Part shown: positions 36,540 to 46,992 of the stretch, in pieces
Numbering within the stretch: position 1 is the stretch's first letter
Layout of the letters: the number at the start of each line of letters is the position of its first letter
Assembly: GCF_014633365.1 (NCBI RefSeq)
Contig: NC_068338.1
Location: 53,021,716 to 53,085,715 of the forward strand
Reading direction: 5' to 3'
Source: Diospyros lotus
Taxonomy: Eukaryota; Streptophyta; Magnoliopsida; Ericales; Ebenaceae
DNA: 64,000 bases
Translations under genes and position numbers: made by a program
The notes under the pieces: model-generated
Seen by the model: the letters and a program-made list of their open reading frames with translations, nothing else
The model's database searches: none
Told to the model about the DNA's origin: nothing

Positions 36540-38600
36540 AACATTAGTGCCGACCAAAACAAATCGTCATTAAAAGAGAATTATTAGTGTCAACCACAAC
36601 AAAACTATCACTGAAAAGAAGCTTTTGTAACGGTCAATTGAGATTTGTCACAAAACATAGCTTTTAGTGACACAAATGTAACAAATATAGCTACCTTTTC
36701 CTGATGGTTTATAGGCCTATATACATAACTTAGTGCAATTTAGATCTTAGTTTTCATGTTTGTAATATGTCCAACCACTACAAAAAAAAATCAAGTTTAG
36801 AGATGGAAGAAATTCGTTTCTAGACTCATAAAATTTTGTTTCTAATATTTTAGAGATGAAATTAGAGACGGACCAAAGGGTCCGTCGTTAAATAATTAGC
36901 AACAAATATTTTTGTTCTATTGCTATTAGAGATAAAAAAAATTCCGTTCTAATTTAACAAAATTTCTTTCTTCTAATTTTTATTTCATCCCTAATTTGAT
37001 TGTATAATTGATATCAAAATCAATCATATTTTACATTTAGAGATAAAATTTGTTCAAACAAAATTTTCATCTTTAATTAACTTATTTTTAGTATTTTAAC
37101 AATTTCAATTAATTGATAACAAATATATTGTATTTTGAAATATTTTACTAACCAATATGCATACAAATGTATATATAAATGCTAAATAGTACATATATAT
37201 GTTAATTTGCAAAACACCAAAAACCATACAATTAACAAGGGGACTTGATATTTAATAATGAAAAATTGGAAACGTTTTTTCAACATCACTTATGATTTTT
37301 TTGATAATATTCGTATATTAATATATTATATATTTATATTAATATGAGACAAAAATATTCAACTACATATAGACTAAAAAGAGGAAATAAAGCAAGCATA
37401 ATATCTCATGATAGATTGCCTTTGGCATCTCATGTTCATGTTCCCCCACTACATTGAACCACCCACCCTTTATATATATATATATATTCAGACGTGCAGG
37501 CAGAAAGAAAGATTACATTTACTAATAAAGGACCAGCATGTACCAGAGACACTGCAAATCCACCCACCCCGCATTAACAGCAACAAATATTTTTTTAATA
37601 AAAAATAAAAATATTATTTAAACACTTAAATTTAATATTTTTACAACCACTCTATTTAATATTATGCATTTATCTCTTGAACACAAGAATGATTTTATTG
37701 ACTAAAAATGTCGTCGTTAACCCGGTTGAATTCTGTAAAAAAGATAATCATTAGAAAACATAAAGAAATTCTTGTGCAAACGTTGAAGACTTGAAAGCTA
37801 TTGTTGAAACTAGTATCAAATAGATACCTCCTCTAGAATTAGGGATCATCTATTTATAGAAGAAGAACATGATATTTTCTCAAATTCTCTAAAATTAATT
37901 TTTTTAGATAATATTTATTTTAATATTATTAAAATAAGGATTCTTATAAATAAATAATATTTATTCTTTTAATAGAACTTTTTTAAAAAAAATTCAGATA
38001 TTATTTTGTTTGCGCTTTGTTAACAAATTACACATTTTGTCAACATTATTAATACAAAATATTAACACAAATGTTAAATTAAAGTATTCATATAACATTT
38101 ATTTATGTAAAAAAAGGATGATACCCAGATGAATGGCATCTGAATTTACATAATTTCTGTCAAATTGTTGTTAGGAAGCATAAATGTCATTTTTGAAATC
38201 TCTTTCTTTATTTTCCTTTCTTTTCATTTTATCTTTCTCCTTTCTGGTGCTTTCTGTCACAAACCCTAGAAATTAAGAAAAGAACGTTGAAGAAGAAGAA
38301 GAGAAAAAGGAAGCAAACGGATGATAACCAGAGTTGAAATGGTGAGATGAAACGGAAAAGGGGAATGACTAATGACGCAAATTAAACCCATCTGATCTGA
38401 TGAACACCGAAGATTGAACAACAGTAGTCAAAAGCCCTTCATGATCGGTACCCAATCTCCTCTACGTACCCAGCAAACCAACGTTAACGGCCTTGATTTG
38501 ATTGGCATGATAATGAACAGAAACAAATCGAATCAAAGATGCGATGAGATGAACCCACCAGGCCAGGAGACGAAGCTGCAGCTCGTCAAATTGGCCAAAA
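36540..38600. other. AT-rich intergenic stretch with possible CACTA-like edge
   Basis: CACTACAAAAAAAAATC at 36776 resembles a CACTA terminal sequence and is followed by repeated TTTAGAGATG/AGAGACGGA phrases, but I found no inverted partner end or 3-bp duplication. A (TA)n run is at 37473-37487. No gene is supported. Confidence 0.4.
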
Positions 38601-38611
38601 GATTATAAAAA

Positions 38612-38815
38612 CGGAAGCACTGATGATTGAAGGGAATGAAGCCTGGTCCGTCCGATCGAGGTCGATCGACACTAGCTGATGATGATGAATAACATATATA
38701 TATGTATGTATTATATACTCGATCGGAAGGGATTAACGTTTTGAACTAATTAAGTTCATCAAGTTGATGGGCATCGAACCAGATAACATTCCCCACAAAT
38801 CAGATCCTTCCTGTG
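38612..38815 (-). ncRNA. MIR166: MIR166-like microRNA precursor hairpin with a 4-nt duplication in the mature arm
   Basis: miR165/166 represses class III HD-Zip transcription factors that set leaf polarity, vascular pattern and meristem form. On the minus strand, plus 38632-38650 reads CGGACCAGGCTTCATTCCC, the miR166 core. The 5' arm at plus 38772-38792 reads GGAATGTTATCTGGTTCG, matching the typical miR166 star. The core pairs GGGAATG/CATTCCC and CTGG/CCAG. The lower stem extends (CTGAT...TTG with CAA...ATCAG). An inner stem CCGATCGAG/CTCGATCGG adds nine pairs. The usual TCGGACC at the mature 5' end reads TCGGACGGACC, a 4-nt CGGA duplication. The base before the core is therefore A, not U. 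Whether Dicer still makes a normal product is uncertain. Confidence 0.85.
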
Positions 38816-39120
38816 CTACCTCTTTCTCTCTGCTACGTACTCTCCTTCTCCTTCCCTCCCTGGATCATCAGCTCCAGTTCTTCACCTTCTGCTGAATATA
38901 TATATATATATATATATCATCCCCCAAAGAGATCAGTCGCCTCCAAGAAGAGATCAAAGCAAATACTAGCTATAAGGGTTTTGTGCTATCATCATCATGA
39001 ACATTATGATCAACATAATGATTTTGTTTTATATAAACGCGCAGAGAGGCAGAGGCAGAGGCAGAGGAGCGTAGTAGCTGGATACAAGAAATGCCACCAA
39101 TCAGTCCCTATTACACTATT
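38816..39120 (-). promoter_or_regulatory. Probable upstream region of the MIR166-like transcript
   Basis: On the minus strand this lies 5' of the hairpin. It carries an (AT)n run at 38896-38917 and pyrimidine/purine-rich blocks, and a GAGGCA microsatellite is at 39045-39066. No core promoter can be fixed. Confidence 0.3.
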
Positions 39121-39419
39121 AAGATATTAATTAATTCTTTAATTTATTTGTTTTGTTGTCACGCGTGGTGTGTACAAATAGAAAATATCGTCTTGTCTTT
39201 GTGCTAGACAACATTATATTGTCTTAAAAACGTGAAAAAAAAGGAACTAAAATGCTACGGTCCCTCCATCACCCAAGAATGAAAAGAGTAATCTCATAAT
39301 TCTTAATGACGTGATAATACCTAAAATATTATAGGAATGCTCTCACACGTTACTAGTTTCATTCGTCACATAGATTGCTTGAAAGACTGACACATGACAA
39401 ATCTATAATTCAAAGTGGA

Positions 39420-39700
39420 GTCCAAAAAATTCGGACCGAACTGCGTATCCCGTTTCAGCTTGATCGGAATTTTTGAGAGTCGTGTCCGCCCATCTTGAGC
39501 ACCCCATAATGGACTTGCCTACAAAAAGCGAGATTCTCACCAGATATGGCCAAACTCTTCAACTCTTACATTTATTATTATTTGTATTTATTCTACTGAT
39601 TTGAGCGTCGGAGTCCACCTCGAAGGATTCTAACCTCGTCACTCTATTATCTTGCAAGTTTTATTTCGATTCGACATCGATAAGTTCGAAGCTCCACTCC
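39420..39700 (+). mobile_element. Fragment of an LTR related to the retrotransposon at 40957
   Basis: It contains ACTGATTTGAGCGTCGGAGT (39596-39615), nearly the same phrase as in the LTR at 41376 (ACTGACTTGAGCGTCGGAG) and in the inverted LTR at 44375-44823. No second repeat or target duplication was found, so this is a truncated remnant. Confidence 0.45.
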
Positions 39701-40951
39701 TGAAGGTCCAATTGCTGAGGCAGCATATGATGGTTGATTTCAAATACCATAATCACTTAATACGTAAAAATGCATTATTAAATGCTCAATTTTTTCGAGA
39801 TGATTGTCCATACCCATACACAGATAAGAAATTTATGGATTCTTGAGAAGAGAGGGGCCGCAATGTCCCCCGCCCCTCTCTAGATTGTTCGGATCACATG
39901 AGTGAATCGAAAATTAAATTTGCATTGAATCTCATCTGAGTCACCCTAAACTCTAGTTTGAATAAGAGGAGGATCCATGCTAACGTGCCTTGAAAATGAG
40001 CCACATCTCAAGGTCAAGAGCTGATAATCACATAATTGAAATTAATTTACAATATTCTTTAATAATTCAACAATTTCATGGCAAATTATTATTTTTTAAA
40101 AATAAATTAATTCTTATACCATTTACATTGTCACCTTATGATTATTTCTCGTATCTATTTATTTTTCTTTTAAATATATTATAGTTATATATTCTTATAT
40201 TTGATTGATCATAATATATAAATTAAAATGTATCACTATGCCTCCGATGCTAATTCTGATCGAATTTGTTGCCTAAAACAAAACACACAGTAAAAAAGGA
40301 AGTTATAGAAATACCGAATTCTACAATCATCTGAATCTTCTCTCGTAAGAAGATTGCTCATAGACATTGGTATATTAAATCAATATAAAAAATATTCACA
40401 TGTTTTGACTTCACGTTTTTTCCCTCTCCAATCATTGCATGAAAGTTGTTAATAAGGCAAACAATCATAATTTTTTATTTAAATAAAAAATTAAATATAA
40501 TAAAAGAGAGGATCTAATTCTAAAATTTCTTTAATGCGTCGTTCTATTAAGTGGGTCAATAATATTTTATGTATAAATAATTTTTATAAATTAATTTGAT
40601 ACTTTTATTAGAATTATTATAAATTTCTTGTTATATAAGTAAATTTATTGTTAATTTTAAATAAAATTATTATAAATTTATGTATGTAATTTTAATTTAC
40701 GAGAATTATTTATAAATTTAAAAATATTGAAGGTTTAAGTCAATATTTGGGTGGGAAATAATTTTATTGCGAGTGTAGGCATGACTTGGAATTTTCTTAT
40801 CACTGGTACTTGAAACTTGGGCCTCATAAGCTTCGTTAGGCCCAAGGTCAAGCGATCCAGCCCAAATGTCAAGGCCCAGCATCTCAAGCCTTCACCATTC
40901 TCTACAACATCGATTGTCCCTTGGGGGCATAGTTCGAATAATAAATGATCG
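39700..40951. other. AT-rich intergenic stretch left of the LTR retrotransposon
   Basis: No gene recognised. From about 40760 to 40950 the composition is richer in GC with GGCCCA motifs, possibly part of an older insertion into which the retrotransposon landed. Confidence 0.4.
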
Positions 40952-40956
40952 GTCAT

Positions 40957-41529
40957 TGATGAGGGAATATTTACAGGGGGCAATTTTACTGTACTACTCT
41001 TGGGAGGTTACCATTAACTCGGAGCCATGTGTGCCAGTAAAGGCCAATATGCGATCGCCACGTGTCAAGACTTAGGAGCTCCGCTTATCTTTATAATCTT
41101 TATTATGATTTTGAACTGGAAAGAGATAAAGAGGAAGATTAAGTCAACCAATGATATCTTTAAATATCTCAAGAATTATCTCTATTAGGGAAGATTATAT
41201 TTTCTCCCCGTGGAAAGGGGATCAACATCTCTTTTTGAAATATATCTTATCTCTTAAGGGAAAGGCTAACGGACATCTATAAATAGAAGACAGGCTCTAC
41301 AGGTATGAGATCTGACTCCTAAGGGACTCTTTGATTATCCTTCATTACTGTTATTATACTCCTCAAAAATCCTATGAACTGACTTGAGCGTCGGAGGGAT
41401 CACGGGGAGCAAGTCCCTACCCTTTTTGCAGGTACTTGGTTCAAGACAGAAGAAGGTGATCGGCTCCGCATCATCAATTTGCAGGTACTTGGTTCAAGAC
41501 AGAAGAAGGTGATCGGCTCCGCATCATCA
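40957..41529 (+). repeat. Left LTR of the LARD-like element
   Basis: 573 bp. Its 3' part contains a 53-bp segment repeated in tandem (41425-41477 and 41478-41530, overlapping the LTR end), beginning TTTGCAGGTACTTGGTTCAA. Confidence 0.92.
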
Positions 41530-42315
41530 ATTGGCGCCCACCGTGGGGCCTCGTTTTTCTTTTTGTCTGCCAAGTATAATCTCAAGCCACTCGAAACACA
41601 ATCAGATTGAGTGGGAAAGAAAAGGTTTCATGTATGTGGCCTCATTAACGGTATGCTCCCTGGTTTAATATTTATACATCGATCACTGTTACATAAAATG
41701 AAAAAAAATAGCCGGAGGCACTATGCGTATCAACTGTTAATTTATGTGTGTAAAGATCAATTTTTGTATGTGTCAATTTTCGCTGTTTTCCCATAAGCTT
41801 GGCTCTTATGTGACCTCATTAACGGCTTCCGAAAAAATGGGAGAAGAAATTGGGAGCGGTAATCCAGGAGAAAGAAGATGTTCATCTTATTTTATAGATC
41901 CCATGAGGCTTGATTTTGCCATCCTATGCGGCCTTATGTTAAAATAAAACCTTTTAGAGGCTGGAAAAAAAGACAAGCAGAATCAATTGATGAAGTTTCA
42001 CGGCAGCAAGGTACTGCTAATTTTTCTAATCCATTGAGTCTACGTGTTTGTTTATCACTGTTGCTTATTAATTGCACTTGTTGAGGTTAAAAACCTCAAG
42101 ATGATGAAGCTTGATTTTGTTCATGTTGTATACATTATATTTTTTTGGCTTATCTTTTGGGCTACAACATCAATAAAGGGCTTTTCCAATAAGCATAGCA
42201 TCTTTTTCTACCCATGGGGGTTTTATTCCATGACGGCAGCAAGGGCCAAATTGGGCTAGCTCCGAACCCTCAAAGAGATAGCCAATGGTTAGTAGGATGC
42301 ATCTTTGCATGACAA

Positions 42316-42598
42316 GACAGTAGAGATGGCTATCGCGGACGTAGGCATCAAGACCGAACCGCGAAAATAAAATATGAATATTATTCTGGATTGCGGACGT
42401 AGGCATTTCGCCGAACCGCGAAGACAAAATACGAGCAGTATTTCGGAATACGGACATAGGCATCAAGACCGAACCGTGAAGGCAAAATATGAACATTATC
42501 TCTGATTGCGGATGTAGGCATCAAGCCGAACCGTGAAAACAAAATATGGATGTTATTTCGGATTGTGGAAGTAGGCATTTTGCCGAAAATAAAATATG
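42316..42598 (+). repeat. Tandem array 1 inside the LARD-like element, unit about 57-59 bp
   Basis: About five diverged copies beginning GCGGACGTAGGCATCAAGAC and continuing through GAACCGCGAA and an AAATATG block. Confidence 0.85.
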
Positions 42599-42685
42599 GA
42601 TATTCTTTAAAATCCTGTCATCAACTACAATCCAAGCCAGCATGTGCATATGAAGACCAAGGGTCTGAAATGCCTCGACAGCGCA

Positions 42686-42872
42686 AAAGTAAAGGATCAG
42701 ATGTGATCCTTAGGGGGCCCTGAACCCCCGAACACACAAAAACAAAGGATCAGATATGATCCTCGGGGGGCCTCGAACCCCCGAACACTCAAAAACAAAG
42801 GATCAGATATGATCCTCGGGGGGCCCCGAACCCCCGAACACTCAAAAACAAAGGATCACTTGTGATCCTCTA
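42686..42872 (+). repeat. Tandem array 2, unit about 53 bp, each unit palindromic
   Basis: About four copies containing GGATCAGATATGATCC (near-palindrome) followed by GGGGGGCCCCGAACCCCCG and AACACTCAAAAACAAA. Confidence 0.87.
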
Positions 42873-42890
42873 ACTCTTGGCAACTCAAAA

Positions 42891-43263
42891 CCGAAGACCA
42901 AAGGGGACCGCCCCTACTAATTAAGGCACCAGTTCGGAGACTACGAACCTCCGCCAAATGAAGACCAAAGGGGACCACCCCTACTAATTAAGGCATCAGT
43001 TTGGAGGCTATGAAACTCCGCCAAATGAAGACCAAAGGGGACCGCCCCTACTAATTAAGGCACCAGTTCGGAGACTACGAACCTCCGCCAAATGAAGATC
43101 GAAAGGCATCAGTTCGGAGGCTACGAACCTCCACCAAATGAAGACCAAAGGGGACCGCCCCTACTAATTAAGGCACTAGTTCGGAGGCTACGAACCTCCG
43201 CCAAATGAAGACCAAAAGGTATCAGTTCGAAGGCTACGAACCTTCGCCAAACGAAGACCAAAG
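42891..43263 (+). repeat. Tandem array 3, unit about 65-80 bp with shortened variants
   Basis: About six copies of a unit with GAAGACCAAAGGGGACCGCC, CTACTAATTAAGGCACCAG and TTCGGAGACTACGAACCTCC. Two copies lack the middle block. Confidence 0.87.
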
Positions 43264-43265
43264 GG

Positions 43266-43510
43266 GACCATAGCCTCAGCCAACGGCCCCGAAGGCAAGG
43301 CGCGCAGCCTCAACCAACACTGCTTCGGCCAACGACCCCGAAGGCAAGGCGTGCAACCTCAACCAACACAGTTTCGGCCAACGGCCCCGAAGACAAGGCA
43401 CACAGTCTCGGCCAGCGGCCTCGAAGATAAGGCAAGCGGCCTTGGTCACCACAACCTCGGCCAGCGGCCCCCGAAGATGAGGAATGCGGCCTCGACTAGC
43501 ATAGCCTCGG
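43266..43510 (+). repeat. Tandem array 4, unit about 44 bp, GC-rich
   Basis: About five copies of a unit of the form GCCTCAGCCAACGGCCCCGA followed by AGGCAAGGCGCGCA. Confidence 0.8.
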
Positions 43511-43799
43511 CTCTAGGCCAAAAATAACAATAAAAATATATATGTACTAATTTAAGAGCTGGCCCCTTTTCTACTACAGGAAAATTCTCGAACGTCATTA
43601 TCACCTCAAGCGACCTAATCACACTTTGCATGGGAAGACTGAAAAGGCACCGGGAGACTTAAGAAGCGAATTCAGCATCCGAGACTGCTAACCCAAATTT
43701 TTAGCAGAATTTTTTTACAGAGGCTCAGAAAAACAGTGACAACTACTCCTTCAGCTGCCCAACCTCCTTACTCCATCAGCTCAAGGAGTGGGGGGCAAG

Positions 43800-44372
43800 T
43801 GATGAGGGAATATTTACAGGGGGCAATTTTACTGTACTACTCCTGGGAGGTTACCATTAACTCGGAGCCATGTGTGCCAGTAAAGGCCAATATGCGATCG
43901 CCACGTGTCAAGACTTAGGAGCTCCGCTTATCTTTATAATCTTTATTATGATTTTGAACTGGAAAGAGATAAAGAGGAAGATTAAGTCAACCAATGATAT
44001 CTTTAAATATCTCAAGAATTATCTCTATTAGGGAATATTATCTTTTCTCCCCGTGGAAAGGGGATCAACATCTCTTTTTGAAATATATCTTATCTCTTAA
44101 GGGAAAGGCTAACGGACATCTATAAATAGAAGACAGGCTCTACAGGTATGGGATCTGACTCCTAAGGGACTCTTTGATTATCCTTCATTACTGTTATTAT
44201 ACTCCTCAAAAATCCTATGAACTGACTTGAGCGTCGGAGGGATCACGGGGAGCAAGTCCCTACCCTTTTTGCAGGTACTTGGTTCAAGACAGAAGAAGGT
44301 GATCGGCTCCGCATCATCAATTTGCAGGTACTTGGTTCAAGACAGAAGAAGGTGATCGGCTCCGCATCATCA
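43800..44372 (+). repeat. Right LTR of the LARD-like element
   Basis: 573 bp, same length as the left LTR with a few substitutions. It carries the same internal 53-bp tandem duplication and ends CATCATCA, followed by AA and then an inverted LTR of another family. Confidence 0.92.
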
Positions 44373-44374
44373 AA

Positions 44375-44823
44375 TGATGATGGTTTTTGGGACCGACCAC
44401 CACGTGCCACCTCTGCGACTGGACCTCGGGAATGGAACCTCGGACTTGGGGATGTCGGACCTCGGGTGTAGGACCTGCAAGACAATGGAGGGCCGGGGCT
44501 TGGATCCCCCGGGGTGGACTCCGACGCTCAAATCAGTAGAGTGAAGCAAGAAGTAGTAAGTGAGAGAGCTGTAGAGCTTGTCTATACCTGGCGAGAGTCC
44601 TTGTCTTTTATAGGCGAAACCGTTTTGGGGTACCCGAGATGAGCGGGCACGACCCCCGAGAATCCCGGTCAAGCTGGAACGGGTCTTGCGGTTCGGCCCG
44701 GATTTCCCGGGCTCCGCTCCGGAGTGTTGACTTGCCACGCGTCGGTCTCTCAGGTGGTCCGCGTGGCAGGTGAGACTATCAGAGCGTAAGGGTATTCTAG
44801 TAATTTCAGTTGATGCCACATCA
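44375..44823 (-). mobile_element. Inverted solo LTR of a related family, joined to the LARD-like element
   Basis: On the minus strand it begins TGATGTGGCATCAACTG, has a TATA box CCTATAAAAGACAAGG (plus 44601-44616), carries the phrase TGATTTGAGCGTCGGAGT and ends CCAAAAACCATCATCA. It thus shares end sequences and a U5 phrase with the neighbouring LTR but is otherwise different. Its own 5-bp flanks do not match each other. GTCAT after its outer end (44824-44828) matches GTCAT before the LARD-like element (40952-40956). Confidence 0.8.
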
Positions 44824-44835
44824 GTCATAATATGT

Positions 44836-44960
44836 CGATGTCATTCTGATAGGTTATGAGTTCGAACCTTGGTCTTCTCGAGACACATCTTGTAATTTAT
44901 CTTCTCTAACAAAATCAAGGAACTGAGCGCTGGAGACCCTCACAAAGAAGGGTCATCCCA
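44836..44960 (+). repeat. SINE-like fragment
   Basis: It contains GAGTTCGAACC, a good RNA polymerase III B box, and the phrase AATCAAGGAACTGAGCGC, close to AATCAAAGGACTGAGCG in the SINE-like element at 47826. No poly(A) tail or target duplication was identified. Confidence 0.4.
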
Positions 44961-45978
44961 AGAAGTAAATATCGTTCGGATTCTATGAAATTCTATCAAA
45001 TTTGGTTAAATTTACAAATGAATTTGATCACTTAAAACATAATTCATTTTAAGATTAAAACATTTTCCATTTTTTATTATATTTTTTATGATGAATTCTT
45101 ATGTTTAGAATAATATAATTTAAAATATAAATTTTAATTGAATTTCATAAATATATATTTGGAATGAACTCAAAATTTTAGTTTTATTTATTATTATTAC
45201 CCAAAATGCCTTTACTATAATAACCTTGTTAATTTAAAAAAAATATAAACATAATCAAATATTTAGAATTATTTGACTTCAAAATTGGTAGCCTTATTCA
45301 ATAAAATATCTAATATGTTCTTATATTAATTTTAACAATCATAATTATTAGAATATAAAATTAAAATGAGTTTATCTAAAATAAGGTTCACGTTATCTAT
45401 TAAAGATGATATAGAATATCATTTAAGTGTGTTCATTTAATTTAAACCAAATCGAAATTTTTTAAAATCACATATCAGAGATCAAATTCAACTTAAAATT
45501 GTCTTGAATTGAATGAATTCTAGACTTATCTTGAACCAAATCCAAAGATGAATTCAGAAATTTATGTACGAGGAGATTAATTTTTTTTTAAAAAAAATTT
45601 GAACTATATATCACAAATTTTGAGGTGAGATAATTTTTTTTGAATTAATTGATTATTAAAAATTAACATTTTAACATAAAAAATTAATTTTAATTATAGA
45701 CTGCTAACACGTGAATACGCTCTTGATTAAATCGGACCTAAAATTGACCATTGCCTAATAACGAATCAAGGACGGAATCATATAACTTGTGATTCGATCT
45801 TGACTAAAATTTGAATATTCTTATTATTGTAAAACATTATTTGGATTTATAGGATAGGTGAAACTCACAAATGTGTCATTTTTCTTAAGAGAAAAAGAAA
45901 AAAATAAAAAGTAAAATTCAACTCTGCCCCGCTTGACGACACCAAGGTCTAGAGCCTATCCAACATGAAGGAAGACGA
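44961..45978. other. AT-rich intergenic stretch, nothing recognised
   Basis: Simple AT-rich sequence with A/T homopolymers (45580-45600). No open frame of interest and no element ends found. Confidence 0.5.
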
Positions 45979-45986
45979 GAGAGGAG

Positions 45987-46338
45987 CAGGGGCGGAGCCA
46001 GCATAGGCCCTCCATTAATTTGGCCCACCCTGAGACTGCCCAAAATCTGTAAACTTGCCCTCCATTAATTTGGCCCACACTGAGGTTGCCCAAAATCTGC
46101 AAATCCTCCCATGTCCCATTTTCATTTCCTCTTTCATTCAAGTGCCTGCCCTGCAAATCCTCCCATGTCCCATTTTTATTTCCTCTTTCATTCAAGTGCC
46201 CGCCCTTAGTCGCCACCCACCCCTCTCTGCCTTGCCCTTCACAATTAAATAAATTATACTAAATTTTAATATATTTATATTATTTATTTTTTAAAATAAA
46301 TTTCACCCTTACTGAAAATATTTTCTGGCTCCGCCCTC
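45987..46338. mobile_element. Short hAT-type MITE, 352 bp, with 8-bp target duplications
   Basis: Begins CAGGGGCGGAGCCAG and ends CTGGCTCCGCCCTC, near-perfect inverted termini. Exact 8-bp duplications GAGAGGAG lie at 45979-45986 and 46339-46346. Internally it holds two direct duplications: CCTCCATTAATTTGGCCCAC twice and TGCAAATCCTCCCATGTCCC twice. No coding capacity. Confidence 0.88.
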
Positions 46339-46565
46339 GAGAGGAGAAACAAGAAGTGTTGAATACGCAACAACATTTACGTGATTGGAAAATGGAAGGA
46401 TGGCTGCCCCAAATTCTTAATTAATTCATGTCTTTATCAACTTTCTTTCCACTCAATTATACGCCAACTTTGGTTAACAAACTTCATAAAAATTTTATGA
46501 TTAACCAAACAACATACCCATTGCTAAATTGGACGGTGATTATAATTTTTTTTTTTTTAAACATG

Positions 46566-46992
46566 GGGATAAGAGTGTGCAAATTATCGATTTGATTACT
46601 AAATTGATCGAAATCAACTAATCCAATTAATCAAACTAATAGACAAAACTGAACCAAACCAATCAATTAAACCAAATAACCGAACATAAAATGTACAAAC
46701 TGAACTAACACACACAAAAAAAAAAAAATTCAAACTTTCTAATAGACTGAAAAAAATAGAACTAATTGATTGACAAAAAAAAAGAAAAAAAGAAAATCGA
46801 TTGTAAACTTCAAGCACTAACTCAAGAAAATATTTTTAAAAAACGACGTTTTATTCTTCGATTGGTTTGGTTAGTTCAGTTATTCTAACAAAGAAAATTA
46901 AAAATCGAACTTTCTAAAAATATAAGCGAACTGAACCGACAACTTTGGAACAATAAGTTTAGTTAAACCGAATTTTTGCTCTCCCTTACATG
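46566..46992. repeat. Foldback repeat, further copy of the family at 9392
   Basis: The left part GAGTGTGCAAATTATCGATT is approximately inverted at the right (AACCGAATTTTTGCTCTCCC). The interior is rich in AACCGAA/TTGGTTTGG phrases. Confidence 0.4.

Larger units (their letters stand above)
40957..44372 (+). mobile_element. Non-autonomous LTR retrotransposon (LARD-like), 3.4 kb
   Basis: Two 573-bp LTRs (40957-41529 and 43800-44372) start TGATGAGGGAATATT and end CATCATCA. They differ at about four positions by eye, suggesting recent insertion. A primer-binding-site candidate TTGGCGCCCACCGTGGGGCC follows the left LTR (from 41531). A polypurine tract AAGGAGTGGGGGGCAAG directly precedes the right LTR (43783-43799). 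Each LTR has a TATA box CTATAAATAG (41277-41286). The 2.3 kb interior has no gag or pol and is mostly tandem repeats. GTCAT precedes the left LTR; its match is found only after the next element (44824). Confidence 0.92.

Noticed and set aside
36776..37690. Possible CACTA transposon starting CACTACAAAAAAA
   Set aside because: No inverted partner end and no 3-bp target duplication could be found; kept only as a note on the intergenic stretch.
42686..42872. CRISPR-like look of regularly spaced palindromic repeats
   Set aside because: Contiguous tandem repeats without unique spacers, inside a plant retrotransposon.
44370..44828. 152-residue minus-strand frame
   Set aside because: It coincides with the inverted LTR; open by chance in GC-rich sequence.
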